The notes beneath the pieces were generated by a model, which made no database searches, had not been told where the DNA came from, and saw nothing but the letters and a program-made list of their open reading frames with translations. The translations under genes were made by a program, and so were the position numbers. Source: JAVJQS01 sp040218815 (GTDB lineage Bacteria; Bacteroidota; Bacteroidia; Flavobacteriales_E; Vicingaceae). From it: a stretch of DNA of 64,000 nt. The stretch's first letter is position 1. Every line of letters starts with the position of its first letter. Below are positions 32,042 to 40,469 of the stretch, one piece after another. Location of the stretch: the NCBI GenBank assembly GCA_040218815.1, contig JAVJQS010000005.1, positions 62,001 to 126,000 on the forward strand, written 5' to 3'.

Positions 32042-33172
32042 TTATTTTTTAACGATGTACCTTTTATTAAACCACAACTTAAAAATCGGGTCTAAAAATC
32101 CAATTTTTTCAGCAAAGCTGTCTATAATTTCCTTGTTTTCCAAAGCTTCTTTAATTCTGCTTACATTGCTTGAAGAGCCAAGTTTATATTTTACAATGTT
32201 TTGACTGGAGTGAAGTCTTTCTTCGTCTTGGGCTAGTGCTTCTAAAAATCCAATTTGTGAATTAGTCAATTGCTCAACTTCTCGATGAAAAAGTATTGCA
32301 TTTTGATTTAATAGATCATTTATGGCAGCTTCCAATATTTCTTCACTTGCTATTTTTTCAGTTCTATTCCATGTGAGTAGTGAGAGCTGTTGCACATAAT
32401 AGGAGTGATTTTCTACAGTTGAAACAATGACTTCTGCTAATTTTTTTGAGATGCTTTTTTTAGTCTTTTTGAATTGCTGTTGAATATATTTTACCCAATG
32501 CTTAGTATTGATTTTGTTCAAAAATAGCACATCACCAAACTTGTAAAATGGCATGCTTTTGTTTTGGAATATATCAATCATCATGTGTTTTTTACTTCCA
32601 TAAAGGCAATAGCTTACATGTTTATGATGCTGCCAACTTGCTCGCAATCGCTGCTGAAAAAGTAGTGGGTCCCCAAAGCGTGAAAGGTTCTGAAATTCAT
32701 CTACACAAATCACTATTCGTATTTTCTTTTCCTTAGCGATGTGCTCAGCTAAATCTAAAACTTCACGGTAACTTTTTTCTGCTTCAGAACTTTCAAAACT
32801 GATTTCAAAATCATTCATTGGGTCAACGCCCATGGATATTTTCGGTCGGATGCTCTTAAAGAACTTGGCTGTGCTCTTCATCCATTCTTCCCACTTGCTT
32901 GAGCTTTGCTTGATTACTTCTTTGGCTAAGGCTTGATAAAATTCCAATTCATCTTTGATATGAAATAAATCAATAAAACAAAAGCGTGTGATTTTGCTGT
33001 CAAGCTCCAAGCTAACCTGCTTGACTAATGATGATTTTCCCCACCTTCTTGGAGAAATTAAAAGCGTGCTGAGACCACCTTCAATGTTTTGTTTTAGTCG
33101 TTTTCTTTCTTCGTCTCTATTTACAAAGTGTCCTTTAGAAACGACTTCACCAAACTCAAAAGGAATTTTCAT
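32042..33172 (-). CDS. AAA ATPase of the ATPase_2 family, paralogue 2
   Basis: A 376-residue paralogue of the protein at 19352-20470 with the same layout: GHFVNRDEERKRLKQN, Walker A ISPRRWGKSSLVKQ, Walker B IVICVDEFQNL, sensor region YCLYGSKKHMM, and a C-terminal winged helix (QIGFLEALAQDEERLHSSQN followed by SNVSRIKEALENKEII). Sequence identity between the two is low to moderate outside these motifs, so this is an old duplication or two independent acquisitions. The function is unknown. It has its own promoter and operator-like repeats. Confidence 0.82.
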   Translation of the reverse strand: MKIPFEFGEVVSKGHFVNRDEERKRLKQNIEGGLSTLLISPRRWGKSSLVKQVSLELDSKITRFCFIDLFHIKDELEFYQALAKEVIKQSSSKWEEWMKSTAKFFKSIRPKISMGVDPMNDFEISFESSEAEKSYREVLDLAEHIAKEKKIRIVICVDEFQNLSRFGDPLLFQQRLRASWQHHKHVSYCLYGSKKHMMIDIFQNKSMPFYKFGDVLFLNKINTKHWVKYIQQQFKKTKKSISKKLAEVIVSTVENHSYYVQQLSLLTWNRTEKIASEEILEAAINDLLNQNAILFHREVEQLTNSQIGFLEALAQDEERLHSSQNIVKYKLGSSSNVSRIKEALENKEIIDSFAEKIGFLDPIFKLWFNKRYIVKK

Positions 33173-33176
33173 TAAA

Positions 33177-33184
33177 CAAATATA
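33177..33184 (-). promoter_or_regulatory. Perfect -7 element directly before AAA ATPase 2
   Basis: The minus strand reads TATATTTG, identical to the element before paralogue 1 and with the same 4-base gap to the ATG (33172). It predicts a leaderless mRNA. Confidence 0.6.
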
Positions 33185-33244
33185 ACTTATTAGTTATAAA
33201 TATATATAATTGCGACACACAAAATTGCGACACACATAAGTGTG
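33181..33244. promoter_or_regulatory. Operator-like repeats upstream of AAA ATPase 2
   Basis: Three nested repeats are visible. A perfect inverted repeat TATAACT/AGTTATA (33181-33187 and 33192-33198) overlaps the -7 element. The 13-mer AATTGCGACACAC occurs twice, at 33208-33220 and 33223-33235, a 15-bp period. CACAC/GTGTG (33231-33235 and 33240-33244) is a second inverted repeat. They differ in sequence from the operator of paralogue 1. The rest of the 33245-33408 spacer holds no gene or clear signal. Confidence 0.5.
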
Positions 33245-33408
33245 GTTTACCTAAAAAATAAGCAGCTAGAATTAGGAGTAATAGCTTATTAAGTAAAAGT
33301 GTAAAAATACTCCCACTTTTTTCACCTTCTCAAAACCTCCTGTTTTCAATCTATCAGTGTGCTTTACATGCGATTGGAATGATTTTTTTACTAGAAGTTA
33401 TTAACAAA

Positions 33409-33438
33409 GTGGTAGAAAGTGGTAAATTGTGGTAAAAT
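33409..33438 (+). promoter_or_regulatory. MraZ-type operator: three 10-bp-spaced GTGGTA boxes
   Basis: Three consecutive decamers, GTGGTAGAAA, GTGGTAAATT and GTGGTAAAAT, lie 50-79 bases before mraZ. In E. coli and Mycoplasma, MraZ binds tandem TGGGN- or related boxes separated by 5 bases (10-bp period) at the dcw promoter. The same geometry with a TGGTA core here makes autoregulation of the cluster by MraZ the likely meaning. Confidence 0.75.
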
Positions 33439-33444
33439 CATTGC

Positions 33445-33452
33445 TAATTTTA
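33445..33452 (+). promoter_or_regulatory. mraZ: Probable dcw promoter -7 element
   Basis: TAATTTTA differs from TAnnTTTG at the last base only. It lies 7 bases after the last GTGGTA box and 36 bases before the mraZ ATG. The third box contains a TTG (33427-33429) that could act as a poorly spaced -33 element. The boxes thus cover the expected polymerase-binding region. Confidence 0.4.
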
Positions 33453-33487
33453 CCTCTAATCTCTGAAAACCAAGCTGCCTAAAGGAA

Positions 33488-33970
33488 ATGACAAACTTTA
33501 TTGGTGAATTCGATTGTAAGTTAGATGCTAAAGGCCGCTTAATGCTGCCTTCTGGTCTGCGCAAGCAATTGAGTCCAGAGGCCAATGAATCGTTTGTAAT
33601 CAATAGAGGGTTTGAGCAGTGCTTGGTGTTGTATCCAAAAAACGACTGGGATCGAATTAGTGCTGAGGTAAATCAATTGAATCAGTATGTAAAAAAGAAC
33701 AGGGATTTTATCCGCTATTTCTATCGTGGGGCAACTGAATTAGGTCTTGATGGGACGGGTAGAATATTGTTGCCAAAACGTTTGCAGGAATATGGAGCTA
33801 TAGATCGAGAGGTGGTGCTCTTTGCGTATTCTGACAGAATCGAAGTTTGGAATAAAGACACCTATGAAGGCTTATTGACTGACGAGCCAGAAGATTTTGC
33901 AAACCTCGCTGAAGAGGTAATGGGCGGAAAAAACAATCAAAAAGAAGGAGGGCAAGATGGAGTATCATAA
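33488..33970 (+). CDS. mraZ: Transcriptional regulator MraZ
   Basis: A 160-residue protein with two SpoVT/AbrB-like MraZ domains. The first has GEFDCKLDAKGRLMLPSGLR (about 5-24), the second ELGLDGTGRILLPKRLQEY. Both contain the DxxGR signature. MraZ forms a ring-shaped oligomer, binds the repeats upstream of its own gene, and represses the dcw operon. It is the first gene of the cluster and overlaps rsmH by 14 bases. Confidence 0.94.
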   Translation: MTNFIGEFDCKLDAKGRLMLPSGLRKQLSPEANESFVINRGFEQCLVLYPKNDWDRISAEVNQLNQYVKKNRDFIRYFYRGATELGLDGTGRILLPKRLQEYGAIDREVVLFAYSDRIEVWNKDTYEGLLTDEPEDFANLAEEVMGGKNNQKEGGQDGVS

Positions 33971-34868
33971 GCCTGCCTTGCTTCAAGAAAGCGTCGACGG
34001 CCTGTCGATAAATGCTGAAGGTTGTTATGTAGATGTGACTTTCGGCGGAGGGGGACACTCTCGAGAAATACTTAAACGGCTTTCTGATAACGGAAAGCTG
34101 TTTGCTTTTGATCAAGATCCTGATGTTGCTCCAAATGAATTAAAAGATGATCGTTTTACGATGATTTATCAAAACTTTTCCTTTCTAAAGAATTTTTTAA
34201 GGATGTATAATGTAATTCCTGTTGATGGTCTGTTGGCGGATTTGGGAGTTTCTTTTCACCAGTTTGATGTGCCAAAACGTGGATTCTCTTTTCGCTTTTC
34301 AGGTCCACTCGATATGCGCATGGATCAAAAAAGAAAATTAACTGCAGCAGCAATAGTAAATGATTATTCAGCTGAAGAGTTGGAGCGCATTTTTAAAGCA
34401 TTTGGGGAGTTGAGAAATGCTAAGCAAGTTGTTCAGCGCATTGAGGCCGGACGAGCAAACGAAAAAATTAAGACGGTTGAAGGCTTGAAAGCCCTATTGA
34501 GCGACATGGTTCCAGAAAAGCATCAGCATAAATTTTTAGCTCAAGTTTTTCAGGCTTTACGCATTGAAGTGAATGAAGAGTTAAAAGTGATTCAAGCACT
34601 GCTGGAGCAGACGGTGGAGGTGCTAAAAGAGGGTGGTCGCATGGCGGTAATTACTTATCACTCCTTAGAGGATAGAATGGTGAAGAATTTCTTTAAAACA
34701 GGAAATATTGATGGTAAAGTAGAGAAGGATTTCTATGGCAACTTAATTCGTCCAATGAATCCTGTAAACAGAAAGCCTATAGTGCCATCGCAGGAAGAAA
34801 TTCAAGGGAATAATAGAGCAAGGAGTGCGAAGTTGAGGATTGCGGAGAAGCTTGAAGTGAAGAGTTAA
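33957..34868 (+). CDS. rsmH: 16S rRNA (cytosine1402-N4)-methyltransferase
   Basis: A 303-residue class I SAM methyltransferase (MraW). It starts EYHKPALLQESVDGL; the SAM site is DVTFGGGGHSREIL, followed by FDQDPDV. LLADLGVSFHQFD, RGFSFRFSGPLDMRMD and AVITYHSLEDRMVKNF are the family blocks. It N4-methylates C1402 in the ribosomal decoding centre. Its last three codons already show the GAGTTAAG pattern of the heptad array that follows at 34869. Confidence 0.95.
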   Translation: MEYHKPALLQESVDGLSINAEGCYVDVTFGGGGHSREILKRLSDNGKLFAFDQDPDVAPNELKDDRFTMIYQNFSFLKNFLRMYNVIPVDGLLADLGVSFHQFDVPKRGFSFRFSGPLDMRMDQKRKLTAAAIVNDYSAEELERIFKAFGELRNAKQVVQRIEAGRANEKIKTVEGLKALLSDMVPEKHQHKFLAQVFQALRIEVNEELKVIQALLEQTVEVLKEGGRMAVITYHSLEDRMVKNFFKTGNIDGKVEKDFYGNLIRPMNPVNRKPIVPSQEEIQGNNRARSAKLRIAEKLEVKS

Positions 34869-35057
34869 GAGTGAGGAGTGAGGAGTTTGGAGTGAGGAAT
34901 GAGGAGTGAGGAGTTTGAAGTGAGGAATGAGGAATGTGGAGTTAGGAGTTAAGAGTGAGGAGTTTGGAATTAAGAGTTAAGAGTTAGGAGTGAGGAGTTT
35001 GGAGTGAGGAATGAGGAGTTGATAATTGAAAACTGAAGATTGAACACTGAAGATTGA
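34869..35057 (+). repeat. Heptanucleotide repeat array 1 (rsmH-ftsL)
   Basis: This consists of 27 consecutive 7-base units without a single insertion or deletion (189 bases). Most are variants of GAGTGAG, GAGTTAG, GAGTTTG and GAATGAG; the last six drift to AACTGA/AGATTGA-type units. It fills the whole rsmH-ftsL gap and its last unit contains a TTG in frame with ftsL. The coding strand is almost all purine plus T. It is not CRISPR, because it has no spacers. Confidence 0.9.
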
Positions 35058-35062
35058 ATAAA

Positions 35063-35461
35063 ATGAATAAGTATAAAGAAGAAACCAAAGAAGTGAAGCA
35101 GGAAGATAATTCTGCTGCAAAGTCTGCGAAAGGCTTTAAGAGCTTGCTTACTGGTAGTTTCCTATCTAAGGATGTGGTGGTGACCTCCCTCCCTTTCATT
35201 TTCTTTCTCACCTTTCTTGGAGTGTGCTATATCGCAAATGGATATCAGGCGGAAAAAGTGATTCGAAAGCTCTACAATACGAACAATGAAATAAAAGAAT
35301 TGCGCTCTGAATACATTACCACTAAATCTGAATTAATGGTGATTAGTAAGCAGTCTCAAGTGGCGCGCGCAACAGCTGAAATGGGCTTGAAGGAATTGAC
35401 TTCTCCTCCAAAGAAAATTGTATTGACAAAAAAAGAAAAAAAACGAATACTCAATGACTGA
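35063..35461 (+). CDS. ftsL: Cell division protein FtsL-like
   Basis: A 132-residue bitopic protein in the ftsL position. A charged cytoplasmic tail (about 1-40) is followed by one membrane helix (about 45-65, VVTSLPFIFFLTFLGVCYIA) and a periplasmic coiled coil (about 75-115, LYNTNNEIKELRSEYITTKS). FtsL bridges FtsQ/B and FtsW/I. It is assigned by position and topology, since the family is poorly conserved. ATG 35063 is used; an in-frame TTG at 35054 inside the repeat array is an alternative. It overlaps ftsI by 8 bases. Confidence 0.8.
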   Translation: MNKYKEETKEVKQEDNSAAKSAKGFKSLLTGSFLSKDVVVTSLPFIFFLTFLGVCYIANGYQAEKVIRKLYNTNNEIKELRSEYITTKSELMVISKQSQVARATAEMGLKELTSPPKKIVLTKKEKKRILND

Positions 35462-37574
35462 AATTAAAAAAGACATCGCTTGGCGGGTATATATCGTGTA
35501 TTTCGCGGTATGTCTTTTTGGTTTGGCCATAATTGGCAAGGCGTTAACTATCCAGTTGGTTGAAGGTGCTGAATTAAAGAAAAAAGCACAAAGCTTAACC
35601 TTAGTTGATAAGAGCATCGAAGCTGTACGCGGAAATATCTATGCTACTGATGGGAGTTTATTAGCTACTTCAATTCCAATTTATGAAGTGCGTTTTGATC
35701 CAAATGCAGATGCCATTTCAAAAGATTTTTTCTTCGACAAAGTGGACTCATTAGCCTGGAGTTTAAGTGATTTGTTTAAAGACCGCTCTTTTGCTTCTTA
35801 TCGAAAGGAGTTGATTGATGCACGTAAGAATGGAGAGCGCTACCATTTGATAAAACGTCGTGTAAAATACACTGAGCTTAAACGCATGAAAACCTTCCCT
35901 ATTTTTAGAAAAGGGAAATACAAAGGTGGATTTATTTACATACAAAATAATAAACGCGAGCGCCCTTTTCGAGTGTTAGCAGCACGAACAATTGGTTATG
36001 AAAGGGAGGGTGTAACTCCTGTAGGATTAGAAGGAGCATACAGTGAAGTGTTAAGCGGTGTTGATGGACAACGTTTAATGCAAAAAATTGCCGGTGGAGT
36101 TTGGATGCCAGTAAGTGATTCCGATGAAATTGAACCTGAAGATGGCACAGATATCTATACCACCATTGATATTAATTTACAGGATGTAGCTGAAAGTGCC
36201 TTGTTGAAGCAGCTACAGAAGCAACAAGCTGATCATGGTTCTGTGATTTTAATGGAAGTTAAAACAGGTGCTATTAAAGCCATCGCCAATTTAAAGCGTA
36301 CTGAAAGCGGGGCTTATTATGAAGGATATAATTACGCAATAGGAGAAAGTACTGAGCCAGGCTCAACTTTTAAGTTACCTGCATTAATCGCTGCATTAGA
36401 GGATGGTTATGTCGATATGGGAGATATTATTGACTGTGGTGATGGGTCAAAGAATTTCTACGATCGCACCATGTATGATTCTAACTTCGATGAAGGTGGT
36501 TGGGGTAAAATTACGGTGAAAAGAATTTTAGAAGTCTCTTCAAATATTGGAATGGCGAAGCTCATTTCTAAGTCCTACGCCGAAAACCCTCAGCAATTTA
36601 TAGATCACTTAGATAAGATGAACCTAAGAGACAAATTAGGGATTGAGATTGCTGGAGAAGGCAAACCGTATATCAAAAATACAAGTGATGACTCTTGGTC
36701 GGGAATTACTTTGGCTTGGATGGCTCACGGCTATGAAATCCAACAAACGCCTCTCCAAATATTGACCTTTTACAATGCTGTTGCAAACGATGGAAGAATG
36801 GTAAAACCAAAGTTTGTAGAGAAATTCACGAAAGGCAGATCAGTTTTAAAAGAGTTGGATACTGAAGTGCTAAATCCAAAGATTTGCTCCCAAGAAACTA
36901 TCGATAAAGTAAAAAGTGCACTGGAGGGTGTGGTGGAACAAGGGACTGCAGCAAACTTAAAAAATGCAGATTATAAAATTGCGGGTAAAACGGGAACTGC
37001 TCAAATTGCCAACAAGCATTACGGGTACAGTTATCAATCAAAAGTGAGTCATCAGGCCTCTTTTGTAGGCTATTTTCCAGCAGATAACCCGCAATATTCT
37101 TGCATTGTGGTGGTAAATGCACCTTCTAAAAATGTGTATTACGGAAACTTGGTAGCCGGACCAATATTTAAGGAGGTTGCTGATAAGGTGTATGCAAATA
37201 GTTTGAAGATGCACAAGGAGCTAAGCCCTCAAAAACACCTTGCTACTTCTGCGATTCCGTATTCAAAACATGGCTACAAGTACGATGCTCAAAAAGTATT
37301 TGCAGCATTAAACATTCCATTGCATTCAAAGGCGCAAGATGCTGATTGGGTGGTGACTTCAACTCAAGATACCTCTGTGACTATTTCACCTCGAAAAGTG
37401 ACTGATAATTTGGTGCCAAACGTTGTGGGAATGGGCTTAAGAGATGCAATTTATTTATTAGAAAATCAAGGCTTAAGAGTTGAGATAGAAGGCAGTGGAA
37501 TGGTGAAATACCAATCGCTCCAAGCGGGAGCTCGGGTGACTAGAGGGCAACTCATACAAATTCAATTATCATAG
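35454..37574 (+). CDS. ftsI: Division-specific transpeptidase (PBP3/FtsI) with PASTA domain
   Basis: A 706-residue class B penicillin-binding protein. It has a single N-terminal anchor helix (about 10-30) and a dimerisation domain from about 55 (AVRGNIYATDGSLLAT). The transpeptidase has the active-site STFK at 304-307, SSN in EVSSNIGMAK, and KTGTAQ. A C-terminal PASTA domain (VPNVVGMGLRDAIYLLENQG) is usual for Bacteroidota FtsI and absent from E. coli. It cross-links septal peptidoglycan with FtsW. Its last base is shared with the murE GTG. Confidence 0.95.
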   Translation: MTEIKKDIAWRVYIVYFAVCLFGLAIIGKALTIQLVEGAELKKKAQSLTLVDKSIEAVRGNIYATDGSLLATSIPIYEVRFDPNADAISKDFFFDKVDSLAWSLSDLFKDRSFASYRKELIDARKNGERYHLIKRRVKYTELKRMKTFPIFRKGKYKGGFIYIQNNKRERPFRVLAARTIGYEREGVTPVGLEGAYSEVLSGVDGQRLMQKIAGGVWMPVSDSDEIEPEDGTDIYTTIDINLQDVAESALLKQLQKQQADHGSVILMEVKTGAIKAIANLKRTESGAYYEGYNYAIGESTEPGSTFKLPALIAALEDGYVDMGDIIDCGDGSKNFYDRTMYDSNFDEGGWGKITVKRILEVSSNIGMAKLISKSYAENPQQFIDHLDKMNLRDKLGIEIAGEGKPYIKNTSDDSWSGITLAWMAHGYEIQQTPLQILTFYNAVANDGRMVKPKFVEKFTKGRSVLKELDTEVLNPKICSQETIDKVKSALEGVVEQGTAANLKNADYKIAGKTGTAQIANKHYGYSYQSKVSHQASFVGYFPADNPQYSCIVVVNAPSKNVYYGNLVAGPIFKEVADKVYANSLKMHKELSPQKHLATSAIPYSKHGYKYDAQKVFAALNIPLHSKAQDADWVVTSTQDTSVTISPRKVTDNLVPNVVGMGLRDAIYLLENQGLRVEIEGSGMVKYQSLQAGARVTRGQLIQIQLS

Positions 37575-39037
37575 TGAAGCAGTTAAAGGACATATTATAT
37601 GGAGTAAGCATTCTTGAAGTGCTAGGTGATACAAATTCCACCATTAGTGGCTTGAGCTTTGATTCACGCCTAGTTCAGGATGGGTTTTGTTATGTTGCGC
37701 AGAAAGGAACCAAGCTTGATGGTCACGAATTTATCGAACAGGCGATCAGTTCAGGAGCTCTTGCTATTGTGTGCGAAGAAATTCCAAAAGTGGAGTTTAA
37801 GTCGGTACACTTTGTGAAAGTCCAAAATAGTGCTGAAGCACTTGGTATAATGGCTGCTAATTTTTATGGCAACCCTTCAAGAGAATTGAAACTAGTTGGA
37901 GTCACTGGAACCAATGGTAAAACAACTACGGTGACTTTGCTGCATCAATTGTTTGTTCAGCTGGGCCATCAGTCTGGATTGATTTCTACAGTTATCAATA
38001 AAATCGGCGATAAAGAAATTAAGTCTACACACACTACACCTGATGCTTTGCAACTAAATCAGTTGTTGCAACGAATGGTGATCGAAGGATGTGAGTACTG
38101 CTTTATTGAAGTGAGTTCTCATGCTGTTGCACAACATCGAGTAGCAGGATTGGAATTTAAAGGTGGTGTGTTTACGAATATCACACATGAGCATTTGGAT
38201 TTTCACAAAACATTTAAGGAATACTTAAATGCAAAGCGAGCCTTTTTTAATATGCTCAAACCGGATGCATTTGCACTGTCTAACAAAGATGATAAGAACG
38301 GTACAGTGATGCTCCAAGAGACAACAGCAAAGAAGCATTACTATGCCCTGAAAACACAAGCTGATTTCAAAACTAAGGTGGTGGAAAGCAATTTCGATGG
38401 CTTGAGTTTGAAATTGGATGATCAAGAATTTTGGAGTCCATTGATAGGATTCTTTAATGCCTACAACCTTACTGCAGTTTATGCTACAGCTCGCCTACTT
38501 GGAATAGAAAAGTTGGAAGCGCTAACTGTCTTAAGTACGCTAAAATCAGTAGCTGGAAGATTTCAACATATCAGTATCAACGGAATTTCGGGAATAGTCG
38601 ATTATGCGCATAGCCCAGATGCTTTAGAAAATGTATTGAAAACCATAAAGGATATACGAACTGGAAATGAGTCGGTAATTACAGTTGTTGGCTGCGGTGG
38701 CGATAGGGACCGAACTAAGCGTCCGATTATGGCAAGAATTGCTTGTCAATTAAGTGATCGTGTTATTCTGACATCTGATAATCCACGCACCGAAAACCCA
38801 GAAAGTATAATAGAAGAAATGAAAACTGGGGTAGATGCTGCTGCAAAAAGAAAAGTTCTGGCCATAACAAATCGTGCAGAAGCCATTCGGACAGCAGCTT
38901 CATTGGCAAAGGGAAAAGACATTTTGCTGGTGGCTGGAAAAGGGCATGAAACCTATCAAGAAATCAATGGAAAGAGAAATCACTTTGATGATTTAGAACT
39001 ATTAACTGAGGCACTAAACGAACTACAAACCAACTAA
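37574..39037 (+). CDS. murE: UDP-MurNAc-tripeptide synthetase MurE (meso-DAP type)
   Basis: A 487-residue Mur ligase with a GTG start that overlaps the ftsI stop by one base. ATP loop GVTGTNGKTTTV; carbamylated-Lys and substrate region TTPDALQLNQ; SSHAVAQHRVAGL; and the specificity motif DNPRTENP, which in MurE selects meso-diaminopimelate rather than lysine. It adds the third amino acid to UDP-MurNAc-L-Ala-D-Glu in the cytoplasm. This predicts DAP-type peptidoglycan. Confidence 0.95.
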   Translation: MKQLKDILYGVSILEVLGDTNSTISGLSFDSRLVQDGFCYVAQKGTKLDGHEFIEQAISSGALAIVCEEIPKVEFKSVHFVKVQNSAEALGIMAANFYGNPSRELKLVGVTGTNGKTTTVTLLHQLFVQLGHQSGLISTVINKIGDKEIKSTHTTPDALQLNQLLQRMVIEGCEYCFIEVSSHAVAQHRVAGLEFKGGVFTNITHEHLDFHKTFKEYLNAKRAFFNMLKPDAFALSNKDDKNGTVMLQETTAKKHYYALKTQADFKTKVVESNFDGLSLKLDDQEFWSPLIGFFNAYNLTAVYATARLLGIEKLEALTVLSTLKSVAGRFQHISINGISGIVDYAHSPDALENVLKTIKDIRTGNESVITVVGCGGDRDRTKRPIMARIACQLSDRVILTSDNPRTENPESIIEEMKTGVDAAAKRKVLAITNRAEAIRTAASLAKGKDILLVAGKGHETYQEINGKRNHFDDLELLTEALNELQTN

Positions 39038-39040
39038 GCC

Positions 39041-40297
39041 ATGCTGTATTATTTGTTTGAATATTTAGATAAAATTGACTTTCCAGGAGCAGGTGTCTTT
39101 CAGTATATCACTTTTAGAACGGCTGCTTCAATCATAGTTTCCTTGCTGATCTCGATGGTTTTTGGAAAGCGTATTATCAACCTTTTGCATAAAAAGCAGG
39201 TTGGTGAATCGGTTAGAGATTTAGGATTAGAAGGGCAAAAGGTGAAGCAAGGAACTCCAACCATGGGTGGACTGATCATTTTAGCCTCCATTTTAGTGCC
39301 GACTTTATTGTTTGCCAAATTGGATAACATCTATGTTATCTTAATGCTGGTTTCAACTATTATGCTTGGTACTATTGGGTTTGTCGATGATTATATTAAG
39401 GTTTTTAAGAAGAACAAGGAGGGCTTAGCTGGGAAGTTTAAGATTATCGGTCAAGTTATCGTCGGAATATTTGTTGGTTCAGTGCTCTACTTTAACGACG
39501 ATGTTGCGGTTGAGCAAAAGATACGTGTGCCAGAGAGTACTCAAATTGAAATCACTGAATCAGGCGAAGAAAGAGTTACTGAGTCGTCTGGTGATAATGC
39601 TGAATGGGTGCGCAGCAAGTCAATGGTTACCACCATTCCTTTCGTTAAAAACAATGAATTTGACTACGGCAAATTAATTAGTTGGTGCTGTGATAATGCG
39701 ATGGATTGGGCATGGTTGATCTTTATCCCAATTGTCATATTTATAATTACAGCAGTTTCTAATGGAGCCAATATGACGGATGGCTTGGATGGCTTGGCAA
39801 CGGGTACTTCAGCTATTATTGGAGTCACCTTAGCCGTTTTTGCATATGTCTCTGGTAATACCATTTTTTCCGACTATTTAAACATTATGTATATCCCTAA
39901 TTCAGGGGAGTTGGTAGTGTTTATTGGTGCATTTGTAGGGGCTTGTGTAGGATTCTTATGGTATAATTCTTATCCAGCTCAAGTTTTTATGGGTGATACC
40001 GGTAGCTTAGCCTTGGGAGGGATTATCGCTGTATTTGCATTGGCCATTCGCAAGGAATTATTGATTCCCGTTTTCTGTGGAGTTTTTCTAGTGGAAAATC
40101 TTTCAGTCATGATTCAAGTGGCTTATTTCAAATACACTAAAAAGAAATTTGGAGAAGGAAAGCGAGTGTTCTTAATGGCTCCATTGCACCATCATTATCA
40201 AAAGAAAGGATTTCACGAATCGAAGATAGTTTCCAGGTTTTGGATTGTAGGGGTGATGTTGGCCATTCTGTCGATTGTGACCCTAAAGCTGAGATAA
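39041..40297 (+). CDS. mraY: Phospho-MurNAc-pentapeptide translocase MraY
   Basis: A 418-residue polytopic membrane enzyme that makes lipid I from UDP-MurNAc-pentapeptide and undecaprenyl phosphate. Conserved motifs are KQGTPTMGGLIIL, GFVDDYIKVFKKNKEGL (catalytic Asp pair), NGANMTDGLDGLA, FMGDTGSLALGG and APLHHHYQKKG. It is about 50 residues longer than the E. coli enzyme because of a hydrophilic loop (about 155-205, from DDVAVEQKIRVPESTQIEIT to NNEFDY), a usual feature of Bacteroidota MraY. It is followed by heptad array 2. Confidence 0.95.
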   Translation: MLYYLFEYLDKIDFPGAGVFQYITFRTAASIIVSLLISMVFGKRIINLLHKKQVGESVRDLGLEGQKVKQGTPTMGGLIILASILVPTLLFAKLDNIYVILMLVSTIMLGTIGFVDDYIKVFKKNKEGLAGKFKIIGQVIVGIFVGSVLYFNDDVAVEQKIRVPESTQIEITESGEERVTESSGDNAEWVRSKSMVTTIPFVKNNEFDYGKLISWCCDNAMDWAWLIFIPIVIFIITAVSNGANMTDGLDGLATGTSAIIGVTLAVFAYVSGNTIFSDYLNIMYIPNSGELVVFIGAFVGACVGFLWYNSYPAQVFMGDTGSLALGGIIAVFALAIRKELLIPVFCGVFLVENLSVMIQVAYFKYTKKKFGEGKRVFLMAPLHHHYQKKGFHESKIVSRFWIVGVMLAILSIVTLKLR

Positions 40298-40301
40298 TTG
40301 A

Positions 40302-40469
40302 GTGTGAGGAGTTAGGAATTTGGAGTGAGGAATGAAAAGTTAGAAGTGAGGAGTGAGGAATTAGGAGTGAGGAATTAGGAGTGAGGAATTAGGAGTGAGG
40401 AATTAGGAGTGAGGAATTAGGAGTGAGGAATTAGGAGCGAGAAGATTATAAACGAAAGATTAAAAATTG
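40302..40469 (+). repeat. Heptanucleotide repeat array 2 (mraY-murD)
   Basis: This consists of 24 consecutive 7-base units (168 bases) in unbroken register. The core, 40351-40434, is six perfect copies of the 14-mer GAGTGAGGAATTAG, showing recent tandem expansion. The final unit is AAAATTG, whose TTG is the murD start codon. It belongs to the same family and orientation as arrays 1 and 3. Confidence 0.92.

Noticed and set aside
34869..35057. CRISPR array
   Set aside because: Regular repeats without unique spacers and with a unit of only 7 bases; no cas genes in the window.
39500..39670. Hydrophilic insertion in MraY as a disruption
   Set aside because: The loop is in frame, lies between membrane helices, and is a usual feature of Bacteroidota MraY; all catalytic motifs are intact.
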